From contig NZ_JADQDO010000004.1 in NCBI RefSeq assembly GCF_015694465.1, positions 1 through 64,000 of the forward strand: 64,000 nucleotides of DNA, given 5' to 3'. The translations under genes and the position numbers were made by a program. The notes under the pieces were generated by a model. The model saw nothing but the letters and a program-made list of their open reading frames with translations, made no database searches and was not told the origin of the DNA. Position 1 is the stretch's first letter. Every line of letters starts with the position of its first letter. Positions 39,321-47,756 of this stretch are shown here, piece by piece. Source of the stretch: Microvirga alba. Lineage in GTDB: Bacteria > Pseudomonadota > Alphaproteobacteria > Rhizobiales > Beijerinckiaceae.

Positions 39321-40262
39321 CTAATAACCCCGAGCCCGATCCACCACATTCTGGAACGGTTCTCCAGCCTCATGCCGGCGGATCTGCTGCGCGATGTAGC
39401 GCGCCGTCATTTCGGCATCACTCGTCGCCGAATTGTGCGGGGTGACACTCACGCGCGGATGCGTCCAGAGCTTCGACTCCTGCGGCAGCGGCTCGACTTC
39501 GAACACGTCGAGGGTTGCAGCCTTCAACGTGCCATCATCGAGACAGGCGAGAATATCAGCCTCCACCTGCGATCCGCCCCGCCCGGCATTGATGAGAATG
39601 GGTCCACCGAGGCGTCCGTCACGCGCGATTTTCTTGAACAAGTCGCGATTGAGGATGCCGCGCGTCTCTCGGGTGAGCGGCAGGAGACTGACGAGAATGT
39701 CCGTGCGCGCGAGGAACCGCTCAAGCCCAGCCTCGCCGGAGAAGATTTCAAAACCCTCAATGGCTTTCGGCGTGCGGCTCCAGCCCGCAACATCGAAGCC
39801 CATGACCTTGAGCTTGCGCGCAGCATCTTGGCCTAACGCGCCAAAGCCCATCACGCCGACGCGCACTTGGGCGGCAATCGGCGGTGCGCGGTCGGGCTCC
39901 CAACGTTTCGCGCGCTGGTCCGCATCGAACCGGCGCTGATCGCGCAGATGCATGAGGCTGTGCATCACCACATATTCGCTCATTCGGTGCGTGAGATCGT
40001 CCTGCGACACGCGCACGATCGGCACATCAGGCAGGCCGGGATAACCCATCAGATGATCGACACCCGCGCCAAGCGAAAAGATCGCTTCGAGCGCCGGCAG
40101 ATCGGAAAGGCTGCCGGGCTTCGGCCCCCAGGTCGCAACGTAGCGAACGCTTGCTCTGTCGAAATCCTCACCCAGAACGACAATGTCGAGACCGGGGAGA
40201 TGCATCTTGAAACGCTCGACCCAGGCTGCCGGATCCCAAGTCAGCGCAACGAGCAGGGTCAC
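39321..40262 (-). CDS. ghrA: Glyoxylate/hydroxypyruvate reductase A
   Basis: 313 residues, GTG start at 40262. D-2-hydroxyacid dehydrogenase family: the NAD(P) fold has GVMGFGALGQDAA, and the catalytic Arg, Glu and His lie in NAGRGG, DVFEVEP and TPHNSA. The overall pattern matches GhrA, which reduces glyoxylate and hydroxypyruvate. The start overlaps the deoA stop (GTGA), so it is the last gene of the nucleoside operon, an unexpected partner; a role on a sugar-derived 2-oxoacid is conceivable. Confidence 0.88.
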   Translation of the reverse strand: MTLLVALTWDPAAWVERFKMHLPGLDIVVLGEDFDRASVRYVATWGPKPGSLSDLPALEAIFSLGAGVDHLMGYPGLPDVPIVRVSQDDLTHRMSEYVVMHSLMHLRDQRRFDADQRAKRWEPDRAPPIAAQVRVGVMGFGALGQDAARKLKVMGFDVAGWSRTPKAIEGFEIFSGEAGLERFLARTDILVSLLPLTRETRGILNRDLFKKIARDGRLGGPILINAGRGGSQVEADILACLDDGTLKAATLDVFEVEPLPQESKLWTHPRVSVTPHNSATSDAEMTARYIAQQIRRHEAGEPFQNVVDRARGY

Positions 40263-41581
40263 GAGGTCGCTCCAATGCGTTCGAGGATCAACGGTCCGGA
40301 TTTGGCAGCACCCTCTCCAACCGCATAAGCGGCGCGAACAGCGCGGGCGGCGGCCTCGGCCGCAGCCTCGGTGCGGGCGTGCACGATAGCGAGCGGACGA
40401 TTAGCGTCAACGGTCGCGCCAATGCCGGCGAGCTCGGTCAAGCCGACCGCGTGATCAATCGGGTCCTGCGGCCGGGTGCGGCCGCCACCCAACGCCACGA
40501 CTGCGACGCCAACATCACGGGTCGCGATTTTTTGCACGATGCCGGAACGCTCCGCGTGAATGGAACGGATGACTGGCGCGGCTTCGAGATGCTTTTCCGG
40601 ACGTTCCAAGAGATCGCCAGGGCCACCGAGCGCGACGACCATGCGTTGGAAAATCTCAGCGGCTTTACCCGAAGCGATGGCCTCCTCGATCTTCTTACGC
40701 GCTTCGACGATGTCGCTCGCAAGCTTGCCAAGCACGAGCATCTCGGCACTGAGTTCCACCGTCACACGATGGAAACGCTCTTCACGGCGACGACCCGTCA
40801 GGTAGTCGGCGGTGTAGGCAACCTCGACCGCATTGCCGGCGGCAGAAGCGAGTGGCTCGTTCATGTCGGTGAGCAGCGCGCTCGTGGGCAATCCGGCGCG
40901 GTTCGCGACCAGCACGAGGCTCTCCGCCAACGCGCGCGCATCGGCGGCATTGTCCATGAAGGCACCCGAGCCGAACTTCACGTCCATCACGAGCCCCTGT
41001 AGCCCGGCGGCGAGTTTTTTAGACAGGATCGACGCAGTGATAAGATCGATCGATTCCACCGTCGCGGTCACATCGCGGATGGCGTAGAGGCGCTTATCCG
41101 CCGGCGCGAGATCCGCCGTCTGGCCAATGATGGCGCAGCCGATGTCGTGCGTCACAAGCCGGAATGTGTCGATATCGGGCTGGGACACATAGCCCGGAAT
41201 GGAATCGAGCTTGTCGAGCGTTCCACCCGTATGGCCGAGGCCGCGTCCGGAGATCATCGGCACATAGCCGCCACATGCGGCAACAGCCGGCGCGAGCGCG
41301 AGGCTCACCGTATCGCCGACCCCACCGCTCGAATGCTTGTCGAGGACCGGGCCGGGCAGGTCCCACTTCAACACTTCGCCCGAGCGCACCATCGCCTGCG
41401 TCAACGCCACGCGCTCGGCGACAGACAGCCCACGGAAGAACACCGCCATGGCGAAGGACGCCGCTTGTCCTTCTGATACGCGCCCGGTCGTCAGGCCTTC
41501 GATGAAATCCTGAATCAGTTCGGCTTCGAGCGCACCGCCGTCACGTTTGCGGCGAATGATTTCCTGCGGAAGAAGAGTCAT
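40259..41581 (-). CDS. deoA: Thymidine phosphorylase
   Basis: Splits thymidine (and deoxyuridine) to base and deoxyribose 1-phosphate. 440 residues. The family signature starts at DKHSSGGVGDTVSLALAP, with the later SGRGLGHTGGTLDKLDSIPG; a C-terminal alpha/beta hammerhead ends the chain. One base separates it from deoC upstream; its stop overlaps ghrA. With deoC and deoB it carries the deoxyribose to acetaldehyde and glyceraldehyde 3-phosphate. Confidence 0.96.
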   Translation of the reverse strand: MTLLPQEIIRRKRDGGALEAELIQDFIEGLTTGRVSEGQAASFAMAVFFRGLSVAERVALTQAMVRSGEVLKWDLPGPVLDKHSSGGVGDTVSLALAPAVAACGGYVPMISGRGLGHTGGTLDKLDSIPGYVSQPDIDTFRLVTHDIGCAIIGQTADLAPADKRLYAIRDVTATVESIDLITASILSKKLAAGLQGLVMDVKFGSGAFMDNAADARALAESLVLVANRAGLPTSALLTDMNEPLASAAGNAVEVAYTADYLTGRRREERFHRVTVELSAEMLVLGKLASDIVEARKKIEEAIASGKAAEIFQRMVVALGGPGDLLERPEKHLEAAPVIRSIHAERSGIVQKIATRDVGVAVVALGGGRTRPQDPIDHAVGLTELAGIGATVDANRPLAIVHARTEAAAEAAARAVRAAYAVGEGAAKSGPLILERIGATS

Positions 41582-41582
41582 G

Positions 41583-42344
41583 TCAGTAGGTCCCGGCGGT
41601 GGCTGTGTTGGCCCGCCCTTCGATGGCCGCGATCAGCGCGTCGTAGAGGCTGCTCGCGCCAATGCGGAAAGTCTTCGGTGTCGCCCAGTCGGTACCCATG
41701 ATGCGGTCCGCGAGGTCGAGATAAATTGCAGCTTCCCCAACGGTAAAGATGCCGCCGGACGGCTTCAACCCGACGGGACGACCGGAAAGCTTGATGGCGT
41801 TTAGCATGATTTCCGCAGCTTCCGGTGTGGCGGAAACCGGCGTCTTGCCCGTCGAGGTCTTGATGAAATCGGCACCCGCCTCGATGGCGATACGGCTCGC
41901 GGTCGAGATGAGCGACGGATCGACGAGTTCGCCCGTTTCCAGAATGACTTTCAACACGCCCCCTTGGTCGACGACATCACGCACCGCCTCGACCATCTCG
42001 GACGCGACGCGCAGATCACCGCGACGCACGGCCTGGTAAGGCAGCACGAGGTCGATCTCGTTCGCGCCGTCGGCAAGCGCTTCATGCGTGTCGTCCACAA
42101 CGCGGCCGACATCCTCACCGCCAGCGGGAAAATTGACGACGGTCGCGATCCGCACGGAAGAGCCTCGCAAGGCGTCGCGCGAGCGCCCGACATATTGCGG
42201 CCACACGCAGACGGCAGCGACCGGCCCATGCCGGGTCTGCGCCTTGGTGCAAAGCGTATCGATAGCGTGATCGGTGCAGTTATCGTTAAGGTCTGTCAGA
42301 TCGAGACTGCGCAGAGCGCGCAGAGCGATTTCGACATCAGACAT
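41583..42344 (-). CDS. deoC: Deoxyribose-phosphate aldolase
   Basis: 253 residues. The Schiff-base lysine lies in ADFIKTSTGK; the N-terminal DLTDLNDNCT and the C-terminal VGLKPSGGI phosphate site are also typical. Cleaves deoxyribose 5-phosphate to acetaldehyde and glyceraldehyde 3-phosphate. Its start overlaps the punA stop by one base (TGATG). Confidence 0.96.
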   Translation of the reverse strand: MSDVEIALRALRSLDLTDLNDNCTDHAIDTLCTKAQTRHGPVAAVCVWPQYVGRSRDALRGSSVRIATVVNFPAGGEDVGRVVDDTHEALADGANEIDLVLPYQAVRRGDLRVASEMVEAVRDVVDQGGVLKVILETGELVDPSLISTASRIAIEAGADFIKTSTGKTPVSATPEAAEIMLNAIKLSGRPVGLKPSGGIFTVGEAAIYLDLADRIMGTDWATPKTFRIGASSLYDALIAAIEGRANTATAGTY

Positions 42345-43153
42345 CAGGGCAACTCCGCGACGAATGAGCGAACGAGTCGCTTGAACTTCTCCGAAGCCTC
42401 GGCGGCCGTATCCTTCGTCTCCTGATGCGAGGGCGAGGCCCCCTCGATCCCGGCGGCGAGATTGGTGACGAGGGAGATCGCCGCGACCTTGAGGCCATAA
42501 TAGCGCGCCAGGATGACCTCGGGCACTGTAGACATGCCGACAAGATCGCCGCCGAGAATTTGCGTCATGCGGATTTCAGCCGGCGTCTCGAAGCTCGGCC
42601 CCGAGAGCCACGCATAGACGCCTTCGGGCAGATCGATGCCGGCCTTCCTCGCAGCCGCTTGTAGCGTCCTCCGCAGGCCTTCGTCATAAGCGCCCGTGAG
42701 CGAGACGAAGCGTCCTTCCGTGTGATCCCGCAAGAGCGGGTTGGCGCCGGACAGGTTGAGGTGGTCGTTGATGGCGACGAGGCTTCCGGGACGAATTCCG
42801 GCGCGCACGGAACCCGCGGCATTGGTCAGAACCAACGTCGGAACGCCAAGCTCCCGCACTAGCGCCACGGGCAGGCGCATCGCACCCGCATCCCCCGTCT
42901 CGTAGTAATGCGCGCGGCCTTGGAAGAGCAGCACACGCTTGCCTTCGAGCATGCCCGCGACGAGACGGCCCGCGTGACCGGAGACGCCGCTCTTGGGGAA
43001 ATGCGGAATATCCGCATAAGGCAGGCTGACTACGTTGGTAACGTCATCGACCAAGGTGCCGAGCCCGGTGCCCAGCACGAAAGCAGCGTCGAACCGGCCA
43101 TCAAATCCATGGGTCCGCACAAACTCGGCTGCTTCCTGAACGTTCTGTTGCAT
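42344..43153 (-). CDS. punA: Purine nucleoside phosphorylase, trimeric type
   Basis: About 269 residues if the third of three consecutive ATG codons (43153) is used; it has AAGAG six bases upstream. The frame is open to a GTG at 43171. Family marks: phosphate site VLGTGLGTLVDD, the segment MQGRAHYYE in the form FQGRAHYYE, LTNAAGSVR and GPSFETPAEIRM, the latter distinguishing this trimeric group from hexameric DeoD. Releases purine bases and ribose 1-phosphate. A gap of about 70 bases separates it from cdd. Confidence 0.94.
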   Translation of the reverse strand: MQQNVQEAAEFVRTHGFDGRFDAAFVLGTGLGTLVDDVTNVVSLPYADIPHFPKSGVSGHAGRLVAGMLEGKRVLLFQGRAHYYETGDAGAMRLPVALVRELGVPTLVLTNAAGSVRAGIRPGSLVAINDHLNLSGANPLLRDHTEGRFVSLTGAYDEGLRRTLQAAARKAGIDLPEGVYAWLSGPSFETPAEIRMTQILGGDLVGMSTVPEVILARYYGLKVAAISLVTNLAAGIEGASPSHQETKDTAAEASEKFKRLVRSFVAELP

Positions 43154-43224
43154 CATCATCTCTTGGAGCACGATTGGATCATGCTCTTCCTTCTTTTTTA
43201 TGTCGCGGGTTCTATTGAGAAGCC

Positions 43225-43629
43225 CTATCGGGCACCGAGGTTGTGCGGCCCGAACGAGAAGGGCAGCAACTCGTCGAGCGTGAAGCTTTTCCGGATTCCC
43301 TCCGGCCCCGCCACGTGGATCGCCGTATCGGGCGCGGCGAATTCACGGATACGCTGGCGGCAACCGCCGCAGGGCGTCACGAGGCTGTCGCCCTCGCCCA
43401 TCACGACGATCGCAGCGATGCGGCTTTCACCGGAGGCCACCATCGCAGAAATAGCGCCGCCTTCCGCACAACTGCCAACGGGATAGGCCGCGTTTTCGAC
43501 ATTGCAGCCCGCAAAGATCTTGCCGTCCGGCGTCATGATGGCGGCGCCGACCTTGAACCGGGAATAGGGCGCATAAGCCTTCGCCTGTACCGCCCGGGCT
43601 GCATGGAACAGCGTGTCGAGAGGCGCCAT
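43225..43629 (-). CDS. cdd: Cytidine deaminase
   Basis: 134 residues, small tetrameric type. Zinc ligands Cys54, Cys87 and Cys90 with the proton shuttle Glu56, in GSCAEGGA and PCGGCRQ; the nucleoside-binding CNVENAAYP precedes. Converts cytidine and deoxycytidine to uridine forms, feeding deoA and the URC/upp route. One base after the permease gene upstream. Confidence 0.96.
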   Translation of the reverse strand: MAPLDTLFHAARAVQAKAYAPYSRFKVGAAIMTPDGKIFAGCNVENAAYPVGSCAEGGAISAMVASGESRIAAIVVMGEGDSLVTPCGGCRQRIREFAAPDTAIHVAGPEGIRKSFTLDELLPFSFGPHNLGAR

Positions 43630-43630
43630 G

Positions 43631-44536
43631 TCACCGCTCCTTCACGTAAGGAACGCCGGCCGCACGCGGCGGGATCGCCTTGCCGATCACGCCGGCAAGG
43701 AGGATGACGGTCAAGAGGTACGGCAAGGCCTGGATCGCCTGTACCGGCACCTCGCCTATACCCGGCAGCGAAATACCCTGCAGACGGATGGCGGCTGCGT
43801 CCAACACGCCGAAGAGGAAGCAGGTGCCCAAAGCGGGCCACGCGCGCCATTTGGCGAAAATCAGAGCCGCAAGCGCAATGAAGCCCTTGCCCGCTGTCAT
43901 GTTGGGAAGAAAACCTGCCGACTGGCCGACCGAGAGATAGGCGCCGCCAAGGCCACAAAGGGCACCGCAGATCATCACAGCCACGTAGCGCAACCCAGTG
44001 ACCGAGATACCAGCCGTATCCACAGCGGCCGGGTTCTCGCCGACGGCACGAAGGCGAAGGCCGAAGCGGGTCTTGCCGAGCACGAACCACGTCACCGGGA
44101 CGGCCAGCAGCGCGAAAATGACCGGCGCGGAATGGCCGAGAAACACATCTCCAAATCGCGCCGCACCCTCGAGCGGCGGCGTGCGGCCGCCCTGCGCGTA
44201 CCACGCATTTCCGACGATGGCGGTCAGGCCTGCGGCGAGCATGTTGATGGCTACGCCCGACACGATCTGGTTGCCGCGCTGGCTGATGGATGCAAAGCCG
44301 TGAATGAGCGCGAAAGCGACAGACGCACCGATGCCCGCGATGAGCCCAATCCAGGCCGAGCCGAAAGCATGTGCGGCCGCCGCCGCCGCAAAGGCAGCGA
44401 CCAGCATTTTGCCCTCAAGGCCGATATCGACGACGCCGGAGCGCTCGGACCAGAGGCCAGCGAGACAGGCAGCGAGAAGCGGTATCGACAATCGCAGCGA
44501 GGAATCGAAGACAGTGACGAAGAAGCCGAGATCCAT
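43631..44536 (-). CDS. Nucleoside ABC transporter permease (second subunit)
   Basis: 301 residues with about eight membrane helices. It belongs to the branched-chain-amino-acid-type permease superfamily in the NupC/YufQ subgroup that partners BMP-type receptors; LSERSGVVDIGLEGKML-like residues (here LWSERSGVVDIGLEGKMLV in the first quarter) and GENPAAVDTAGI are typical. Placed between the other permease gene and cdd, which supports nucleosides as substrate. Confidence 0.9.
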   Translation of the reverse strand: MDLGFFVTVFDSSLRLSIPLLAACLAGLWSERSGVVDIGLEGKMLVAAFAAAAAAHAFGSAWIGLIAGIGASVAFALIHGFASISQRGNQIVSGVAINMLAAGLTAIVGNAWYAQGGRTPPLEGAARFGDVFLGHSAPVIFALLAVPVTWFVLGKTRFGLRLRAVGENPAAVDTAGISVTGLRYVAVMICGALCGLGGAYLSVGQSAGFLPNMTAGKGFIALAALIFAKWRAWPALGTCFLFGVLDAAAIRLQGISLPGIGEVPVQAIQALPYLLTVILLAGVIGKAIPPRAAGVPYVKER

Positions 44537-44542
44537 GATGAT

Positions 44543-45649
44543 TTAAGCCCTCGCCTGTCTCATCGCCGGCATCAGCGCGCGCGCGACGAGGCGGCGGAAC
44601 AACCCTTCGAGAGCGCCCGCGAAGAGAATGATGATGCCGCCGATGACGACCACCATGTCGCGGGTGATCGCGGGCTGCTCGAAGGCCAGCTCCGCGCCGC
44701 CTTGATAGAGGATGCCGAACAGGAGCGACGCGAGAATGATGCCCAGCGGATGCGCCCGCCCCATCAACGCGACCGCAATGCCGACGAAGCCGTAGCCGGA
44801 CGTGAATTCGAGCAGAAGGCGATGCTGGTACCCCATCAGCTCATTGACGGCGAGGCCGCCGGCGAGCGCGCCCGACAGAACCATCGCGATGACCGTAATG
44901 CGCGCGGGCGAAATGCCCGCATAGACGGCCGCCGTCGGATTAAAGCCGACGGTGCGGATCGCGTAGCCGAGACGCGAGCGATAGATCAGGAGCCAGATGG
45001 CGTAGGCTGCGGCCAGCGCCAGCACGAAGGTCAGGTTGAGTTGCGACGGCGCGATCTCGACGCCGAATGCGGCGAAGACTTCATGCATGAACGGGATCTG
45101 CGACTGCGCCGGGAACGCCTTCGTCTCCGGATTCATGTTGGTCGGCTCACGCAGGACGTTGACCAGCAGATAGACGATCAACACGCTCGCGAGCCAATTG
45201 AACATGATCGTGGTGATCACGATGTGACTGCCACGCTTGGCCTGCAAGTAGCCCGGAATCGCGCCCCACAGCGCGCCGAAAGCGGCCGCGCCGAGAATGC
45301 CGACCGGTATGAGCAGGAAGCCCGGCAGGAAGCTCAGATTAAGAAGAACGAGCGCGGCTCCAAGACCGCCCAATGTCGCCTGCCCCTCGGCGCCGATATT
45401 GAACAGGCCCGCATGATAAGCCACCGCCACCGCAAGGCCAGTGAAGATGAAATTGGTGGTGTAGAACAGCGTGAAGCCGAGCCCTTCGCCCGTACCCACA
45501 CTGCCCTCCAGCAAAAGACGCGTCGCGGTGAGGGGGTTCTCGCCGATGCCGACCACGACCATGCCGGCCACGAAAAACGCGGCCACCACGGAGACGGCAG
45601 GCACGAGGACCGTATCGGCCCATTTGGGAAGATCGATGGGAGCGCTCAC
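44543..45649 (-). CDS. Nucleoside ABC transporter permease (first subunit)
   Basis: About 368 residues from GTG 45649, which overlaps the VOC gene stop (GTGA); the frame is open to 45721 but that part overlaps the VOC gene. About nine helices. NupB/YufP subgroup, with FNIGAEGQATLGGLGA and GFNPTAAVYAGIS as recognisable parts. Pairs with the following permease and the two-domain ATPase. Confidence 0.9.
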   Translation of the reverse strand: MSAPIDLPKWADTVLVPAVSVVAAFFVAGMVVVGIGENPLTATRLLLEGSVGTGEGLGFTLFYTTNFIFTGLAVAVAYHAGLFNIGAEGQATLGGLGAALVLLNLSFLPGFLLIPVGILGAAAFGALWGAIPGYLQAKRGSHIVITTIMFNWLASVLIVYLLVNVLREPTNMNPETKAFPAQSQIPFMHEVFAAFGVEIAPSQLNLTFVLALAAAYAIWLLIYRSRLGYAIRTVGFNPTAAVYAGISPARITVIAMVLSGALAGGLAVNELMGYQHRLLLEFTSGYGFVGIAVALMGRAHPLGIILASLLFGILYQGGAELAFEQPAITRDMVVVIGGIIILFAGALEGLFRRLVARALMPAMRQARA

Positions 45650-46080
45650 GACTGATGATCCGGCAAGAACATGTGGCCCTCTTCGTCGAGAGGAAAGAAA
45701 GGATTCCAGGCCACTTCCCACAGGTGGCCATCCGGATCGGCGAAATAGCCTGAATAGCCACCCCAGAAGACGTCCTGCAGCGGCTTGAGGAGACGTCCGC
45801 CCGCGGCCAGCGCCAGGGCAAAAACCTCATCGGCCTCGGCTTTCGAACGCGCATTGTAGGCGAGCGTCACGGCGGAGAAGCCTGTCGGCTTGTCCTCGAC
45901 ATGCGCGTCTTCGGCGAGGTCCGCGCGTCCGAAGAGCCCGAGGGCCAAGCCGTTCGCCTGGAAGAAAGTGACACTGGGCTGACTGGCGGCCGAGGCCTTC
46001 CAGCCCCAGGCCTCATAAAAGGCCGTCGCCCTGGCGACATCCGCAACGCCGAGCGTCACAAGGGTCAAACGCGGTTGCAT
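45646..46080 (-). CDS. VOC (glyoxalase/bleomycin-resistance fold) family protein
   Basis: 144 residues from ATG 46080; the frame is open to 46176 inside the ATPase gene. One VOC module pair: LVTLGVADVARATAFYEAWG at the start and GYSGYFADPDGHLWEVAWNP near the end, with the DPDGHLWE metal-ligand motif. Substrate unknown. It overlaps both neighbours by four bases (ATGA and GTGA), so it is translated within the transporter operon, an unusual place for such an enzyme. Confidence 0.85.
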   Translation of the reverse strand: MQPRLTLVTLGVADVARATAFYEAWGWKASAASQPSVTFFQANGLALGLFGRADLAEDAHVEDKPTGFSAVTLAYNARSKAEADEVFALALAAGGRLLKPLQDVFWGGYSGYFADPDGHLWEVAWNPFFPLDEEGHMFLPDHQS

Positions 46081-47603
46081 CACGCTGCCTGCTCCGTGAC
46101 TCCGGCCATGAGAAGGCCGAGATCCTGCTCGTTTGTCTCGTTCGCCTTGCGCTCGCCGGTGATCTGGCCGCCGCACATGGTGAGAATGCGATCCGAGAGA
46201 TTCATGATCTCGTCGAGTTCGACCGATACAAGAAGAATTCCGACACCCGCGTCGCGCAGCGCAATGAGGCGGCGGTGGATGAACTCGATCGCGCCGATAT
46301 CGACGCCGCGCGTCGGCTGACCGACGAGAAGCACCTTCGGATTGCGCTCTATTTCGCGCGCCAGAACGATCTTCTGCTGATTGCCGCCGGAGAATTTCGA
46401 GGATTTCAAACGCGGCGCGCGCGGGCGCACATCGTAAGCTTCCATCTTCGCCGTAAGATCCGCGATCATGCGGTCATGGTCGAGGAACGGCCCCGCCCCT
46501 AGGCGCGGATCGTCAGTGAAGCCAAGCACCGCGCTCTCGAAGGCTGGAAACGCCGACACGAGCCCCATGCGCAGACGGTCTTCAGGAACATGCAGCAAGC
46601 CGAGCTTACGCATGCCGTGCGGATTGTGCTGATCGAAGCGGACTTCGCACCCCTCGAATTTGATCGTGCCGAGAACCGGCTGGCGCATACCCGCGAGCGC
46701 CTCGAGCAATTCGCTCTGGCCGTTGCCGGCGACACCGGCGATGCCGACGATCTCGCCGGCGCACACGTTCAGCGAAGCATTCGCGACCCTGAGCACGCCC
46801 CGGCTGTCGATGACGGACAGGTTTTGGACCTCCAGAAGCGGCGCGCCGGGCTCGCGCTCGGCCTTCTCGACCCGCAGAAGCACCCGGCGACCGACCATCA
46901 GCTCCGCAAGCTCCGGCGGCGACGTGTGCTTGGTCTCGACGGTAGCGACCATCTCGCCACGGCGCATGACCGAAACGCGATCCGTCACCGCCATGATCTC
47001 GCGCAGCTTGTGAGTGATGAGAACAACCGTCTTGCCTTGCGCCCTCAATGCCCGAAGCAATTCGAACAACGCATCGGCTTCGGCGGGCGTCAGCACCGCG
47101 GTTGGCTCGTCCAGGATGAGAATATCGGCCCCGCGATAGAGGGCCTTCAGAATTTCGACGCGCTGCTGGAGACCAACGGATAGATCGCCGACGATGGCGT
47201 CGGGGGCGATCTCAAGACCGTAATCACTCGACAGGCGCGCAAGTTCGGCGCGCACCTTCGCCTCGCCGCCGCGAAGCATGACGCCGCCCTCTGCGCCGAG
47301 CATCACATTCTCGACGACGGTCAGGGTCTCCACCAGCATGAAGTGCTGGTGGACCATGCCGATGCCGACAGAGATGGCATCGTTGGGGGAGCGGATCGAA
47401 ACCGGCTTACCATTGACGCGGATTTCGCCGGAATCGGCTTCATAGAAACCGTAGAGGATCGACATCAGCGTCGACTTGCCTGCGCCGTTTTCACCGACGA
47501 TCCCGTGGATCGTTCCGCGCTCGACCGTGAGGTTCACGTCCTTGTTGGCGTGAACCTCACCGAAGCGCTTGTTGATGGCGTGCAGTTGAATGGCGGGAAG
47601 CAT
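46080..47603 (-). CDS. Nucleoside ABC transporter ATP-binding protein (two domains)
   Basis: About 507 residues from ATG 47603 (GTG at 47615 is possible). Two fused nucleotide-binding domains as in RbsA/NupA proteins: Walker A GENGAGKST, signature LSVGLQQRV and Walker B LILDEPTAVL in the first; the second has a degenerate Walker A (GVAGNGQSE), signature FSGGNQQKI and QPTRGVD. The degenerate second ATP loop is normal for this family. Next to BMP receptor and permease genes. Confidence 0.92.
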   Translation of the reverse strand: MLPAIQLHAINKRFGEVHANKDVNLTVERGTIHGIVGENGAGKSTLMSILYGFYEADSGEIRVNGKPVSIRSPNDAISVGIGMVHQHFMLVETLTVVENVMLGAEGGVMLRGGEAKVRAELARLSSDYGLEIAPDAIVGDLSVGLQQRVEILKALYRGADILILDEPTAVLTPAEADALFELLRALRAQGKTVVLITHKLREIMAVTDRVSVMRRGEMVATVETKHTSPPELAELMVGRRVLLRVEKAEREPGAPLLEVQNLSVIDSRGVLRVANASLNVCAGEIVGIAGVAGNGQSELLEALAGMRQPVLGTIKFEGCEVRFDQHNPHGMRKLGLLHVPEDRLRMGLVSAFPAFESAVLGFTDDPRLGAGPFLDHDRMIADLTAKMEAYDVRPRAPRLKSSKFSGGNQQKIVLAREIERNPKVLLVGQPTRGVDIGAIEFIHRRLIALRDAGVGILLVSVELDEIMNLSDRILTMCGGQITGERKANETNEQDLGLLMAGVTEQAA

Positions 47604-47712
47604 GAGCAAACTCACACATCATCCCCGGGCGGACACGGCCTGCCCCAGCGGACGAAAATGGATTCAGCGATCGAACGCCAGAACCGGCGCCGATCGCGTT
47701 TGAATCCCGACC

Positions 47713-47737
47713 TGCCGCGCCTGACGCGCGGCAGGAG
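47713..47737 (-). promoter_or_regulatory. Stable hairpin between the BMP receptor and ATPase genes
   Basis: A perfect 10-bp stem, CCTGCCGCGC with GCGCGGCAGG, and a 5-base loop, 20 bases after the receptor stop codon. There is no T run on the minus strand side, so it more likely stabilises the receptor mRNA or slows read-through than terminates. Confidence 0.5.
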
Positions 47738-47756
47738 GAACGAAAACCCTAGCGGC

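Noticed and set aside
43613-45655. 680-codon plus-strand open frame opposite cdd and the nucleoside permeases
   Set aside because: Low-complexity charged translation antisense to hydrophobic permease genes, a typical artefact.
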